A DNA stretch of 64,000 nucleotides, from contig ML662449.1 of assembly GCA_007570785.1 (NCBI GenBank), positions 13,331,564 through 13,395,563 of the forward strand. The letters run 5' to 3'. The notes under the pieces are model-generated. The model did not search any database, had not been told where the DNA came from, and was given only the letters and a program-made list of their open reading frames with translations. This document shows, piece by piece, positions 45,463-57,435 of this stretch; the stretch's first letter is position 1; each line of letters begins with the position of its first letter. The DNA comes from Antilocapra americana (lineage: Eukaryota; Chordata; Mammalia; Artiodactyla; Antilocapridae). A program made the translations under genes and the position numbers.

Positions 45463-45667
45463 GGGCTCTCCTGGTGGCTCAGAGGTAAAGCATCTGCCTG
45501 CAATGTGGGAGACCTGGGTTCGATCCCTGAGTCGGGAAAATCCCCCAGAGAAGGAAATTGCAACCCACTCCAGTATTCTTGCTTAGAGAATCTGATGGAC
45601 AGAGGAGCCTGGTACGCCACAGTCCACCCAGTCGCAAAGAGTCCGATACAACTGAGAGACTTCACTT
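45463..45667 (+). mobile_element. Bov-tA SINE inside BovB
   Basis: Sense SINE with a well preserved head ('gggctctcctggtggctcag', 'gggttcgatccctgagtcg') and tail ('cgcaaagagtccgatacaac'). BovB sequence around the 'tataat' stretch is found on both sides, so the SINE is the later arrival. Confidence 0.9.
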
Positions 45668-45712
45668 TCACTGTATAATATAAGGGATTTTATTTCTGTC
45701 ATACCTGAACGC
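45668..45712 (-). mobile_element. BovB antisense, remainder
   Basis: 'actgtataatataagggatt' and 'gtcatacctgaacg' are the reverse complement of the BovB endonuclease-linker junction, completing the copy begun at 43429. Confidence 0.7.
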
Positions 45713-45719
45713 TAGATTA

Positions 45720-46246
45720 AAATGGTAGAGTCTGCTGAACCATCAACAGGAAGATGTTGGAACCCACCAAATAAAAAAAGATACACCACATCCAAAGACA
45801 GAGGAGAAGCCATATCAATACAGTAGGAGAGTCACTATCACATTAAAATCAAACCTCATACCCACTATAGACTCTTGGAGAACACAAACAAAACCTGTTG
45901 TGCACCAGGACTCGGGAAAGAAGCAGTGACCTCCATAACAGACTGAGCCAAACCTTCAAGTGAGTATTTAAGGGTCTCCTGCAGAAGTGTGGGTCAGCAG
46001 TGGCCTTCTGTGGGATCAGGGGCACTGGCAGCAGCAGTCCTGGGAGGCACAGCATGTTGGCATAAGCCCTCTTGGAGGAGGCTGCCATTAGCCCACTGAC
46101 TATTATGGTCCTTGGAGTCCTTTAGAAGGATGTTGCCATTACTGCCATTATCCCTACCATACTTTGACCTAAAGCTAAACTACAGGGAGGGAACACAGCC
46201 CCACTCATCAGCAAAAAGTTGCATTAATCATTTACTGAGCATGGCC
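45720..46246 (+). mobile_element. BovB 5' UTR (outer copy, left part)
   Basis: Sense BovB 5' region: 'ccatcaacaggaagatgttg', 'gagaacacaaacaaaacctg', 'acagggagggaacacagccc' and 'catttactgagcatggcc'. It parallels 5045-5340 of the other long copy. A second BovB is inserted right after 46246. Confidence 0.85.
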
Positions 46247-46718
46247 AACAAAGGTCCTTCTAGTCAAGGCTATGGTTTTTCCAGTGGTCATGTATGGATG
46301 TGAGAGTTGGACGGTGAAGAAAGCTGAGCGCCAAAGAATTGATGCTTTTGAACTGTGGCACTGGAGAAGACTCTTGAGAGTCCATTGGACTGCGAGAAGA
46401 TCCAACCAGTCCATCCTAAGGGAGATCAGTCCTGGGTGTTCATTGGAAGGACTGATGTTGAAGCTGAAACTCCAATACTTTGGCCACCTCATGCGAAGAG
46501 TTGACTCATTGGAAAAGATCCGAATGCTGGGAAGGATTGGGAGCAGGAGGAGAAGTGGAAGAAAGAGGATGAGATGGCTGGATGGCATCACCAACTCGAT
46601 GGACATGAGTTTGGGTGGACTCCAGGAGTTGGTGATGGACAGGGAGGCCTGGCATGCTGCAATTCACAGGGTTGCAAAGAGTCAGACATGACTGAGCGAC
46701 TGAACTGAACCAAACTGA
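46247..46718 (+). mobile_element. BovB 3' portion nested in BovB
   Basis: A young-looking 5'-truncated BovB from 'aacaaaggtccttctagtca' to 'ctgaactgaaccaaactgaa'. A repeat of 'actgagcatggcc' flanks it (46234-46246 and 46719-46731). The open frame 46272-46691 (139 codons) covers '[20 protein letters not shown]' to '[16 protein letters not shown]', the complete C-terminal block. Confidence 0.93.
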
Positions 46719-46731
46719 ACTGAGCATGGCC

Positions 46732-48000
46732 TCGCCCATCAGAGCAAGACCCAGTTTTACCCACAGCCAGTCCCTCCCACCAGGAAGCTCCTCAAGCCTC
46801 TTATCCTCATGCATCAGAGGGCAGACAGAATAAAAACTGCAATCACAGAAAACTAACCAAACTTATCACATGTATAACAATCTTGTATAATTCAATGACA
46901 CTATGAGCTGTGGCATTGTAGGGCCACCCAAGATAGACAGGTCATGGTGGAGAGTTCTGAGAACACATGGTTTACTGGAGAAGGGAATGGCAAACCTCTT
47001 CAGCATTCTTGCCTTGAGAGCCTCATGAACAGTATGAAAAGGCAAAAAGATATGACATTGAAAGATGAACTCCCCAGGTTGGTAGGTGCCCAATATGCTA
47101 CTGGAGAAGAGAAGAAAAATAGCTCCAGAAGGAATGAAGAGGCTGAGGCAGAGCGGACAATGCCCAGCTGTGAATATATTTGGTAGTGAAAGTAAAGTCT
47201 GATGCCTTAAAGAAAAATATTGCATAGAAGCCTGGATTGTTAGGTCCATGAATCCAGTTAAATTGGAAATGGTCAATCAGGAAATGGCAAGAGTGAACAT
47301 CGACATGTTAGGAATCAGTGAACTAAAAAGGACTGGAACGGGTGAATTTAATTCAGATGACCATTGTATCTACTACTGTGGGCAAGAATCCCTTAGAAGA
47401 AATGGAGTAGCCCTCACAGTCAACAAAAGAGTCCGAAAGTACTTGGGTGCAATCTCAAAAATGACAGAATGATCTCTATTCATTTCCAAGGCAAACCATT
47501 CAATATCACAGTAATCTAAGCCTAGGCCCCAACCACCAATGCCAAAGAAGCTGAAATTGAATAGTTCTATGAAGACCTACAAGACCTTCAGGAACTAACA
47601 CCAAAAAAAGATGTCCTTTTCATCACAGAGGCTAGGAATGCAAAAGTAGGAAGTCAAGAGATACCTAGAGTATCAGGCAAATTTGGCCATGGAGTACAAA
47701 ATGCAGTAGAGCAAAGACTAACAGAGTTCTGCCAAGAGAAGGCACTGGTCATAGCAAACACTCTCTGCCAATAACACAAGAGATGACTCTAAACATGGAC
47801 ATCACCAGATGGTCAGTACCAAAATCAGACTGATATATTCTTTGCAGTTGAAGATTGAGCAGCTCTATACAGTCTGCAAAAACAAGACCAGGAGCTGACT
47901 GTGGCTCAGACCACGAACTCCTTATTGCAAAACTCAGGCTCAAATTGAAGACAGTAGGGAAAACTACTATGCCATTCACATATGACCTAAAATAGGTAGG
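46732..48000 (+). mobile_element. BovB 5' part (outer copy, right part)
   Basis: The outer BovB resumes ('tcgcccatcagagcaagacc') through the N-terminal basic region and endonuclease, ending near 'tatgacctaaaatagg', so this copy lacks the RT and 3' tail. In the endonuclease the usual 'IGTWNVRSM' reads 'IEAWIVRSM', losing the metal-binding Asn. The fragments 46944-47186 and 47248-47472 ('ELKRTGTGEFNSDDHCIYYC') remain. Confidence 0.87.
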
Positions 48001-48155
48001 AGAGACTGAGACATAATCTTGCCACAAACTCCATCTCACATGCAACCCACCATCAGATCTCTCAAATCAGATCTTCTCCCTAAGGAGCAAGGGATTTGAA
48101 CCCCACATCCAATTCCCCAAATTTTAAGATCTGTGCCTTAGAGCTGAGCCCCCAA
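48001..48155. other. Unassigned, possibly an old repeat (left flank)
   Basis: 'gagactgagacataatcttg', 'taaggagcaagggatttgaa' and 'aagatctgtgccttagagct' have the feel of an ancient LTR or ERV remnant that I cannot name. It appears to continue beyond the small L1 insertion at 48262. Confidence 0.35.
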
Positions 48156-48261
48156 ACATGAGGGAGGTGGGAGGGGGGTTTTGGAAGGGGAACACATGTA
48201 TACCTATGGCGGATTCATGTCCATGTATGGCAAAACCAACATGATAATGTAAAGAAGACCA
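48156..48261 (+). mobile_element. L1-BT 3' UTR tail
   Basis: 'gggaggtgggaggggggttt', 'acacatgtatacctatggcg' and 'tatggcaaaaccaacatgat' match the end of the L1-BT 3' UTR seen at 38620-38740 and 62345-62460. It is a very short 5'-truncated insertion. Confidence 0.8.
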
Positions 48262-48590
48262 ACAGGTCTCTAGCAAACTAAGAAACAGTTTTTAATACTG
48301 CTCCTAGACTCACTTGAATATGCCCCAGTGCCCAAGGCAGAGGCTGCAACTGAAAAATCACCCAGTCTTTCTGTGAAAGAGGCCCGTTTACTTGTCTTAA
48401 ATCTTCTGCCTTAGGAACAGGAATCTAATTTAACACATATACTGCCTACTGAAATACTTTCCAAAGACGGAGGCTAGAACTCTTTCACTGATTTACTCCA
48501 GGTCACTGGTATCTTCTGGAAAATAACTGAGCACTCAGTGGCTGTTTTCACAGAAATAAAATAAACAGTTATAAAACTGTATGTAACTAC
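48262..48590. other. Unassigned, possibly an old repeat (right flank)
   Basis: 'caacaggtctctagcaaact', 'cccagtgcccaaggcagagg' and 'tcactggtatcttctggaaa' probably belong with 48001-48155. No coding frame remains. Confidence 0.35.
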
Positions 48591-48591
48591 A

Positions 48592-49715
48592 AAAGACCCA
48601 AAACAGCAGAAGAACAACAAATCTGGAGTCATCATGCTTCCTGATTTCATACTGTATTACAAACTGTAGTAATCAAAATAGTATATGGTATTAGCATAGA
48701 AACAGACACATAGACCAACAGAACAGAATTGAGAGTTTAGAAATAAACCTACAAATATATGGTCAATTAATTAACAACAAAGGAGCCAAGAATCTAGAAT
48801 GGAGAATGAATAGTCTCTTCAATAAATGGTATAGGGAAAACTGGATAGTCACATGCAGAACCACTATCCTACACCGTACACAAAAGTTAGCTCAAAATTC
48901 TTTAAAGACTTGAATGTAAGACGTGAAACCATAAAACTCCTAGAAGTTTTATATAGTAAGTGCCCTGGCATCAATTTTGGTGATGATTTTTGGGTTAAAC
49001 AACAAAAGCAAAGCAAACAAACAAGTGAGTCTACATAAATTACAAAGCCTTTAGACAGCAAAGGAAGCCATGAACAAAATGAAAAGGCAACACAGAGACT
49101 GGGAGAAAATATCTGCAAATCACACATTTGATAAGAGGTTAATATCTAAAATATACAATACCTAATATAACTTAATAAAAATATAATTTCAAATCGGGCA
49201 GAGAATCTGAATAGACATTTTTTTCTGAATAAGATATACAGAGGGAAAATAGGTACATGATAAGGTGCTCAACATTACTATTCATTAGGGAAATGCAAAT
49301 TAAAATAACAAGTTACTACCTCATACCCGTCAGAATGTCTATCATCAAAAAGACAGGAAATAACAAGTGTTGGTCATAAATGTAGAGAAAAAGAAACACT
49401 CATACATTGTTGCCGTGAATATAAACTGGTACAGCCACTATGGAAACAATATGGATGGAGTTTCCTCAAAAAATTAAAACGAGAATTACCAAACGATCTA
49501 GCAATTCCATTTCTGGGTATTTATCAGAAGAAAACAAAAGCACTAAGTCAAAAAGATGTTTGTAGCTTCCATGTTCGCTGCAACATTATTTACAGTAGCC
49601 AACATACAAAACCAACCTAAGCATCCATTAGTGATGATTGGATAAAAAAATATATGAGATACACACACAATGGAATATTATTCAGCCATAATAATGAAGA
49701 AAACTCATAGTCTTC
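48592..49715 (+). mobile_element. Old L1 ORF2 C-terminus
   Basis: Sense L1: 'aaatctggagtcatcatgct', 'acagaattgagagtttagaa', 'cataaaactcctagaagttt', 'tgttgccgtgaatataaact' and 'aatggaatattattcagcca' in order. The frame 48853-49038 is a fragment with 'YTKVSSKFFKDLNVRRETIK'. It ends without a clear 3' UTR at about 49715. Confidence 0.85.
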
Positions 49716-51504
49716 TGAAGTTTGTTTATTGCTTTCTCTAGTTTTAAGTCATTATTTAAGTACTTTAAGTTATGATTGTTTTAAGTATTTCTCTTTTTAA
49801 TGAGGCTATTAAAAGGTTCTATAATTTTTATTGAAGTCTTTATTAGATTTTAAGATAATGTTGTGATCTTTTATTTTAGAAAGAGAAATAAGAGAAGACT
49901 GCATTGAACAGGTAAAAAAAAACTTTCTCTTACTGTTTATCAGACATCTAAATTCCAAAAGAAAAGCATACTGTATGTGATTATTTTAACTCATGAATAC
50001 CTACCTACTGGAATATATTAGTTGGAAACATCTTTGTATAAAATGATTCAGATTTTCAGTATTTCAAATTTATAATTTTTGAAAAATAAAAATTTCACAA
50101 TGTATTATGTACAAAAGAAATGATATATCTGTAATTTGCCTCAAAATAATCCAGTGTGGAGAAAATAGTAGGGATATACATGACTTAAAGCTGTCATGAG
50201 TTGATCATTGATGAAGGTTGGTGATGGGTAATATAGTAGTTTATATATACCATTCTCTCTAGTTTGGTGTGCATTTTCAGTTATCCAAAATTAAACTTTT
50301 AAAAATAAAAGGTTTACAATAATTATGAAGCTATAAAATTCATTTTTATCAAATTTATGTGTAATTTTTAGAGGTAACACATGTCGAGTCCCTCTCCATC
50401 TTCTGTTGCTGATATCACAACTAAGGTCATTTTGAGAGAAGAAATCAGTGCCCTGCTATATCAATTCCAAAAAGGTTATGTGTAAGTCAGAGAAAGCTTC
50501 ATAGTTTTATTAAAAGCACAAAGTGGTTATCATAATAACTGACTCAGTATAAGATTTGAGTTTGAATGATAGTTTCACCATTATTACAATTATAACTTTG
50601 GAAAAATAAATCATCTAAGTCTCAACTACTTCATCTGTAAAATAGAGATAATTCCAAGTACCCCAAAAGATTTTTGTGAAGCTCCATTGTGACCTTGTAC
50701 GTGTTAGGACTTTGTTAATTATATGGAACTCTACTAATAATAGTCATTATTAACATCATTATTTTAACCTACTTCTTTATGAACACATCTATATTGAAAA
50801 TATAACAACTGCTTAGAGGGAAATGTCCATATTACAGGTGAATGTGCATACATAATAATCTGCACTTAGTTTGTTAAAGCTTAAAGAAATTTAATCATAG
50901 TTACATATTTTTAAGTAATTTATTTTTTAGAACACTAACTCTTAAAGAAAAAAGCTGCAACCTATCAAAATTTAAAAATACATTCACTTGATATACAAGT
51001 CTGTATGAGATAAGATCCTGAGATCCAATCAAGAAACTGACTTTCCAAGAATTTTTCTGGAAAGGCTACTATATAGAATAATAGAAACATCAGATAGTGC
51101 ATGAAAGTATAGGATGATTATCATAACCGAACTGTTAGGCCACACATCTTTGAGTTCAGATATTAGTATAGTTTATGTTCAGGTAACCCATACACACTTT
51201 ATGTTCAGCCCTCTGGTTTCTTATTTATGAATTATTATTTTTTATGAATTATTATTAAGTATAGATAAAATACAGATCCTAATATCCTGTCATTATTGCT
51301 TGCAAAGGCCTTCATTCAACATTTTCATATGCTGCCTTTTAAAGGAGGGTATATGTCTCTGTATAAATTTGTATATCTTTGTATAATTTTCTTTTACTAT
51401 AATAACTATTTTCAACATATTTCTCTTTATCAACTATCAACTTTAATCAGCTGAATATATTCAATAAGAAATAAAATTGTGAAATCAAATAATTAATGCT
51501 AATG
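49716..51504. other. Mostly unassigned non-coding sequence
   Basis: About 1.8 kb of AT-rich sequence largely free of young repeats. It holds an ancient repeat-like block at 50130-50310 similar to 11305-11485, and two exon-like signals (49880-49911 and 50372-50481) listed separately. No long frame is present. Confidence 0.4.
50372..50481 (+). other. Candidate exon with ATG (weak)
   Basis: A 110-base segment preceded by 'tgtgtaatttttag' and followed by the strong donor 'gtaagt' (50482-50487). An ATG at 50381 opens 33 codons to the donor without a stop, beginning Met-Ser-Ser-Pro-Ser-Pro, with a balanced, coding-like codon mix in an otherwise AT-rich stretch. A TAA lies in frame just upstream of the ATG, so it could only be a first coding exon. 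No homologue is recognised and splice signals alone are weak evidence. Confidence 0.22.
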
Positions 51505-51640
51505 TTTATCATGTGTCTAGTACATGACTGGCACTGGTCTCAATACTTTAAATGTTTTAATGCAGTTAATTCTCACAACCCTATGAAGTAGATTCTATTA
51601 CTAACCCCATTTTATAGACAAGAAAACAGACACAGAGATT
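51505..51640 (+). mobile_element. MIR SINE, left part
   Basis: 'gtctagtacatgactggcac', 'gcagttaattctcacaaccc' and 'ttttatagacaagaaaacag' match the MIR core. An L1 is inserted at 51641 and MIR resumes at 52455. Confidence 0.75.
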
Positions 51641-52441
51641 TTTTTTTCTTTTTTTTTTTTTTAATTTATTTATTTATTTTTATTATTGTTTTTGCCATAC
51701 ATTGTCATGATATCACCATGGGTTTACATATGCTTCCCCTCCGGGTCCCCCCTCCCTCCTCCCTCCCCCCCGGGAAATCTCGCTGCACCAGTCCCGAGCA
51801 TCAATCCTGGGCTGGCGATTGATTAGACACATGACAATTAACATGCTTCAATGCCCTTCTCCCATATCATCCCACCCTTACCCTCATCCACAAAGTCCAC
51901 AAGTCTATTCTATACATCTGCGTTCCTTTTGTTGTCTCCCATGTTGGGTTCTCATTACTGTCTTTCTAAATTCCATATATATGTGTTAATATACTGTATT
52001 GTTGTTTTTGCTTCTGGCCTACTTCACTCTGGATAATGGGCTCCAGTTTCGTCCATCTGAGTAGAATTGCTTCAAATGAATTTTTTTTTTTAATGCTGAG
52101 TAATATTCCATTGTGTATATATACCACAGCTTTCTTATCCATTCGTCAGTTGATGGGCATCTAAACTACAATGAGGTACCACTTTACACCAGTCAGAATG
52201 GCTGCCATCCAAAAGTCTACAAGCAATAAATGCTGGAGAGGATGTGGAGAAAAGGGAACCCTCTTACACTGTTGGTGGGAATGCAAACTAGTACAGCCAC
52301 TATGGAAAACAGTGTGGAGGTTCCTTAAAAAGCTGCAAATAGACCTGCCATATGACCCGGCAATCCCACTGCTGGGCATATACACCGAGGAAACCAGAAT
52401 TGAAAGAGCCACCTGCACCCCAATGTTCATCGCTGCATTGT
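51641..52441 (-). mobile_element. L1-BT 3' end with inverted 5' segment
   Basis: 51641-52165 is antisense L1-BT: T-rich tail, C-rich tract at about 51737-51773, 'atcaatcctgggctggcgat', 'tattccattgtgtatatata', 'gttgatgggcatcta'. Positions 52166-52441 switch to sense L1 ('caatgaggtaccactttaca' to 'caatgttcatcgctgcattg'), the ORF2 segment lying just upstream of the antisense part, with about 30 bases missing at the joint. A perfect 13-bp TSD flanks the whole. The frame 52171-52443 is the sense segment and includes the Cys/His cluster. Confidence 0.95.
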
Positions 52442-52454
52442 AGACACAGAGATT

Positions 52455-52518
52455 AACTAACCTTCACAGTCACACAACTTGTGAGGTGTACTGCTTGGAA
52501 TTCAATCCCTAAGTCTGG
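52455..52518 (+). mobile_element. MIR SINE, right part
   Basis: 'aactaaccttcacagtcaca' and 'tcaatccctaagtctggctc' complete the MIR interrupted by L1. Confidence 0.7.
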
Positions 52519-52763
52519 CTCTAGACCAGGGTTTCTCAAACTTAGAGCTATTGATATGTTGGGCCCAATAATTCATTGCTTTAAGGGTGCTATCCACTGC
52601 ACTGTAGGATTAAAAATTAGCAATATCCCTATCCTCTACTTAGTAGATGCTACTAGCTCCCCCACCTCAGTCATGACATTCAAACAACATCTCCAGACAT
52701 AATCAAGTGTCTCCTTGATGGAGGAGAACGGCAAAATCTCCTCCAGTTGAGAACCACTGCTTT
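52519..52763 (+). mobile_element. MER20 (hAT-Charlie MITE)
   Basis: 'gggtttctcaaacttagagc', 'ttgatatgttgggcccaata', 'tagtagatgctactagctcc' and 'ccagttgagaaccactgct' match MER20 from end to end, including its terminal repeats. Confidence 0.85.
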
Positions 52764-52999
52764 AGAGAAACCCCTACAGAACACTGCCTCTGCAAAAACC
52801 ACAATACAGAAATACGGTAAGTCATAAAGTCAAGAAAATGAAAATCACCTAAAATTTCACTATCCAGAGTTAATCATTAATATTACCCAAACTTTTTAAG
52901 CTTCCTGGATGCTTCTCCCCAAATACATTCCTATCCCTTTACCTATTCTCACAGTCCTAAATTTTATGTTAATTATCCTTTTGCTTGTCTTTATGATTT
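52764..52999. other. Non-coding, nothing recognised
   Basis: About 235 bases without gene or repeat signal. Confidence 0.4.
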
Positions 53000-53364
53000 T
53001 CCTGTATGTGGCTACATCCCTAAATAACATATTTAGTCTTTCTTGTTCTTAAACTTCATATAAACAAAAACATAGTGCATTCCTCATGTTACATACTTTT
53101 TTCACTCAATCCTAGGTTCTGGAAAAATATCCATGCTGATGTGTAAGTTTATTCATTTCTACTGCCTATTGTATTTCACTGGATGAATATCATAATTTAT
53201 TCATTTATTCTACTACTGATGGACATTTAGGTGGTTTCAAGCTTTTTCTATTACAAACAGTGCTGCTATGAACATTTTTCTACATAACTCTAGGGTATAT
53301 ATACCCAAGAATAGAATTTCTGGTCACAGGCAATGCACATCTTAAATTTGAAGAAATAATTCCA
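53000..53364 (-). mobile_element. Old L1 3' region, interrupted by L1-BT
   Basis: Antisense L1: 'tgtatttcactggatgaata', 'ctgatggacatttaggtggt', 'aacagtgctgctatgaacat' and 'gggtatatatacccaagaat'. It is broken at 53364, and matching antisense L1 resumes at 62513. Confidence 0.7.
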
Positions 53365-55059
53365 GGAGTAGTCCTAAGATGGTGGAGGAATAGGACGGGG
53401 AGACCATTTTCTCTGCCACAAATTTATCAAAACAACATTTGAACGCTGAGCAAATTCCACAAAACAACTTCTGAATGCTGGCAGAGGACACCAGGCACCC
53501 AAAAAGGCAGCCCATTGTCTTGGAAAGGAGGTAGACAAAATATAGAAGATAAAATGAGAGACAAAAGAGTAGGGCTGGAGATCTGTCCCAGGGAGGGAGT
53601 CATAAATGAGGAGAAGTTTCCAGACACCAGGAAACCCTCTCACCAGTGGGTCTGTGGGGAGTTTTAGAATCTCAGAGGGCAACATAACTGGGAGGAAAAA
53701 TAAATAAATCAATAAACCCCACAGATTACATGCCTAACGGCAACTCCCAGCGGAGAAGTAGCCCAGATGCTCACATCCACCACCAGCAAGGGAGGGCTGA
53801 ACAGGGAAGTGGGGGCTGCATTGCTTAGGGTAAGGTCCAGGACTGAATGCCCTGAAGGCAATCTGAGGGAGCTAACCTGAGACAGCAACTCAAACTGTGG
53901 GATAGCCAGAGAGAAAAAAAGAGAGAGAGATGGAACTTTCCTGAGAAAAGCCCTAACCTAAGGCACTGCCAGGCCACTCACAGAACAAAGAGTAAATACC
54001 AGAGGAGAGCTAGCCAGCAGCAGACTGGCCCATCCCCCGCCAGGGGCAGGGAGGTAGGCAGGCAGCAGCCAGAGCCAGAAAGGGGCAAACTCAGCCCCAG
54101 AGACAGTATCCTCCATCAAACTGTGAGCAGGCTCCCAGTTGCCAGCCAAGTCTTCCTGGGATCCTGGACGGATGACATCCACCTGGAGGGTTGCAGCCAC
54201 CTCCCCAGAACAGACACAAGGCACACCTGAGACCGCCCTCCTGCTGCAGGAAACTGATCGGCTGGGACCTGGGAGGTGATAAGACACACAGCACCTAAGG
54301 AGAGTGCACTCACCAAGCACCCAGTTGCCTGAGTTGCTCAGACCTGGGAAGAGCATAAAACACAGGCCCAAGCAAGTCTGCGACTTTGTGGAGTACCCAA
54401 GAACCTGAACCTGACGGGCTTAGACCTGGGAAGTACACACAACCCAGGGCCTACTTTAGACAGCTCCCCTGCAGAGCAGCCAGAAGCCTGAGCAGTGTAG
54501 ACTGGGAAAGCACACACGCTGTGAGCGGGGGCAAACCCAGTGTGGCCAAGACACTGCAGGCACTCCCCACACACGCCGGTGATATTCCTTTGCAGTGTTG
54601 CTGCCTCCCGATAGGGCAACTGAACAAGTGAGCCTAAATACGGGACAATCTTTGCCCCCTTGTGTCAGGGCAGAAATTAGACACTGAATAGAACTTGCAA
54701 ACAGAAGAAGCCAAAATAAACAGAGGGAACGTCTTTGGAAGTGACAGCTGCAACAGATTAAAACCCTGTAGTTAGCACCAACTACATTGGATGGAGCCTA
54801 TAGATCTTGAGAAGTATAAGCTGGAACAAGGAACTATCTGAAACAGAACTGACCCCACACTGCCCACAACAGCTCCAGAGAAATTCCTAGATATACTTTT
54901 ACTATTATCATTTTTTAAATTTTTTTAAATTTTAAGTCCTCTGTTACTCCTTTAATTTTCATTTTTATAACCTACTATTACCTTCCAAGAAAAAAGAAGA
55001 CCCTATTTTTAAAGCAAACTTCATATATATTTTTTATAATCTTTGTGATTTTTTTTTTT

Positions 55060-56351
<1,292 letters not shown>

Positions 56352-56454
56352 CTAACCTCTACTCTAGATATTTACTCTTTGCTTTTTGGTACTTGTCATC
56401 AATTTTGTACCTTTAAGAATCCAATCTTCAGTACCCATTTTTACTTAGGAGTGC

Positions 56455-56890
56455 GATTACTGGCTTGATTGCCCTCTCCCCCTTTTGACTCTCCTTTTTC
56501 TCCCCTAGGTCACCTCTATCTCCTCCCTCCCCCTTCTCTTCTCTACCTAACTCTGTGAACGTCTTTGGGTATTCCGGGCTGTGGAGAACACTTAGGGAAC
56601 TGATTACTGGCTCTATCTGTCTCTCTCCCTTTGACACCCCCTTCTCCTCCTGGTCACCTCTATCTCCTTCCCCCATCTTCTCTTCTCTGTGTAACTCTGT
56701 GAACCTCTCTGGCTGTTTCAGGCTGTGGAGAGCACATAGGAATTTGATTACTGGCTAGATTGCTCTCACCCTTTATGATTCCCCCTCTTCTCCTTCTGGT
56801 CACCTCTGTCTCCCTCCTCCCACTTCTCTTCTCCATGTAATTCAGCGAACCTTTCTGAGTGTCCCTCATTGTGGAGAATCTTTTCTCCAT
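56455..56890 (+). repeat. Three tandem ~145-bp units in the L1-BT 5' UTR
   Basis: Units start with 'gattactggc' at 56455, 56602 and 56746 (spacing 147 and 144). Each continues with CT-rich sequence, 'ggtcacctct', 'cttctcttct', 'gtaa(c/t)tc', and 'gtggagaa' or 'gtggagag'. The units are diverged from each other. Monomer arrays of this kind are known from some L1 5' UTRs (for example mouse). Confidence 0.8.
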
Positions 56891-57435
56891 TAACCTAGAT
56901 GTTTTATCATTGGTGCTGTATGGATGGAGAAGTCTTGAGGCTATTATAAGAATAATACTGAAAACTAGAGGCAGAAGGCTTAAATCCAAAACCCAAGAAC
57001 ACCTGGGAACTCCTGACTCCAGGGAAAATTAATCAATAAGAGCTCATCCAAAAGCCTCCATACCTACACTGTAACCAAGCTCTACCCAAGAGCCAACAAG
57101 TTCCAGAGCAAGACATACCATGCAAATTCTCCAGCAATGCCAGAACATAGCCCTGAGCTTTAATATATAGGCTGTCCAAAGTCACACCAAGCTCATAGAC
57201 ATCTCAAAACTCACTACTGAACACTTCATTGCACTTCAGAGAGAAGAAATCCAGCTCTACCCACCAGAACACCTAACCAGGAAACCTTGACAAGCTACTC
57301 ATCCAACCCCACCCATAGAGAGGAACCTCCACAATAAAGAGGAACCACAAGCTGCCAGAATACAGAAAAGCCACCCCAAACACAGCAATCTAAACAAGAT
57401 GAAATGGCAGAGAAATACTCAGCAGGTAAAGGAAC

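Noticed and set aside
51860..52036. Plus-strand frame with a 'SSTKSTSLFYTSAF' peptide that recurs at 28807-29010 and 38356-38541
   Set aside because: Repeated because it is antisense to the L1-BT 3' UTR at all three sites; not a gene family.
53958..54371. 137-codon minus-strand frame resembling a secreted protein
   Set aside because: Lies in the GC-richer L1-BT 5' UTR, with two overlapping frames on the same strand and no domain or start context. Best seen as chance.
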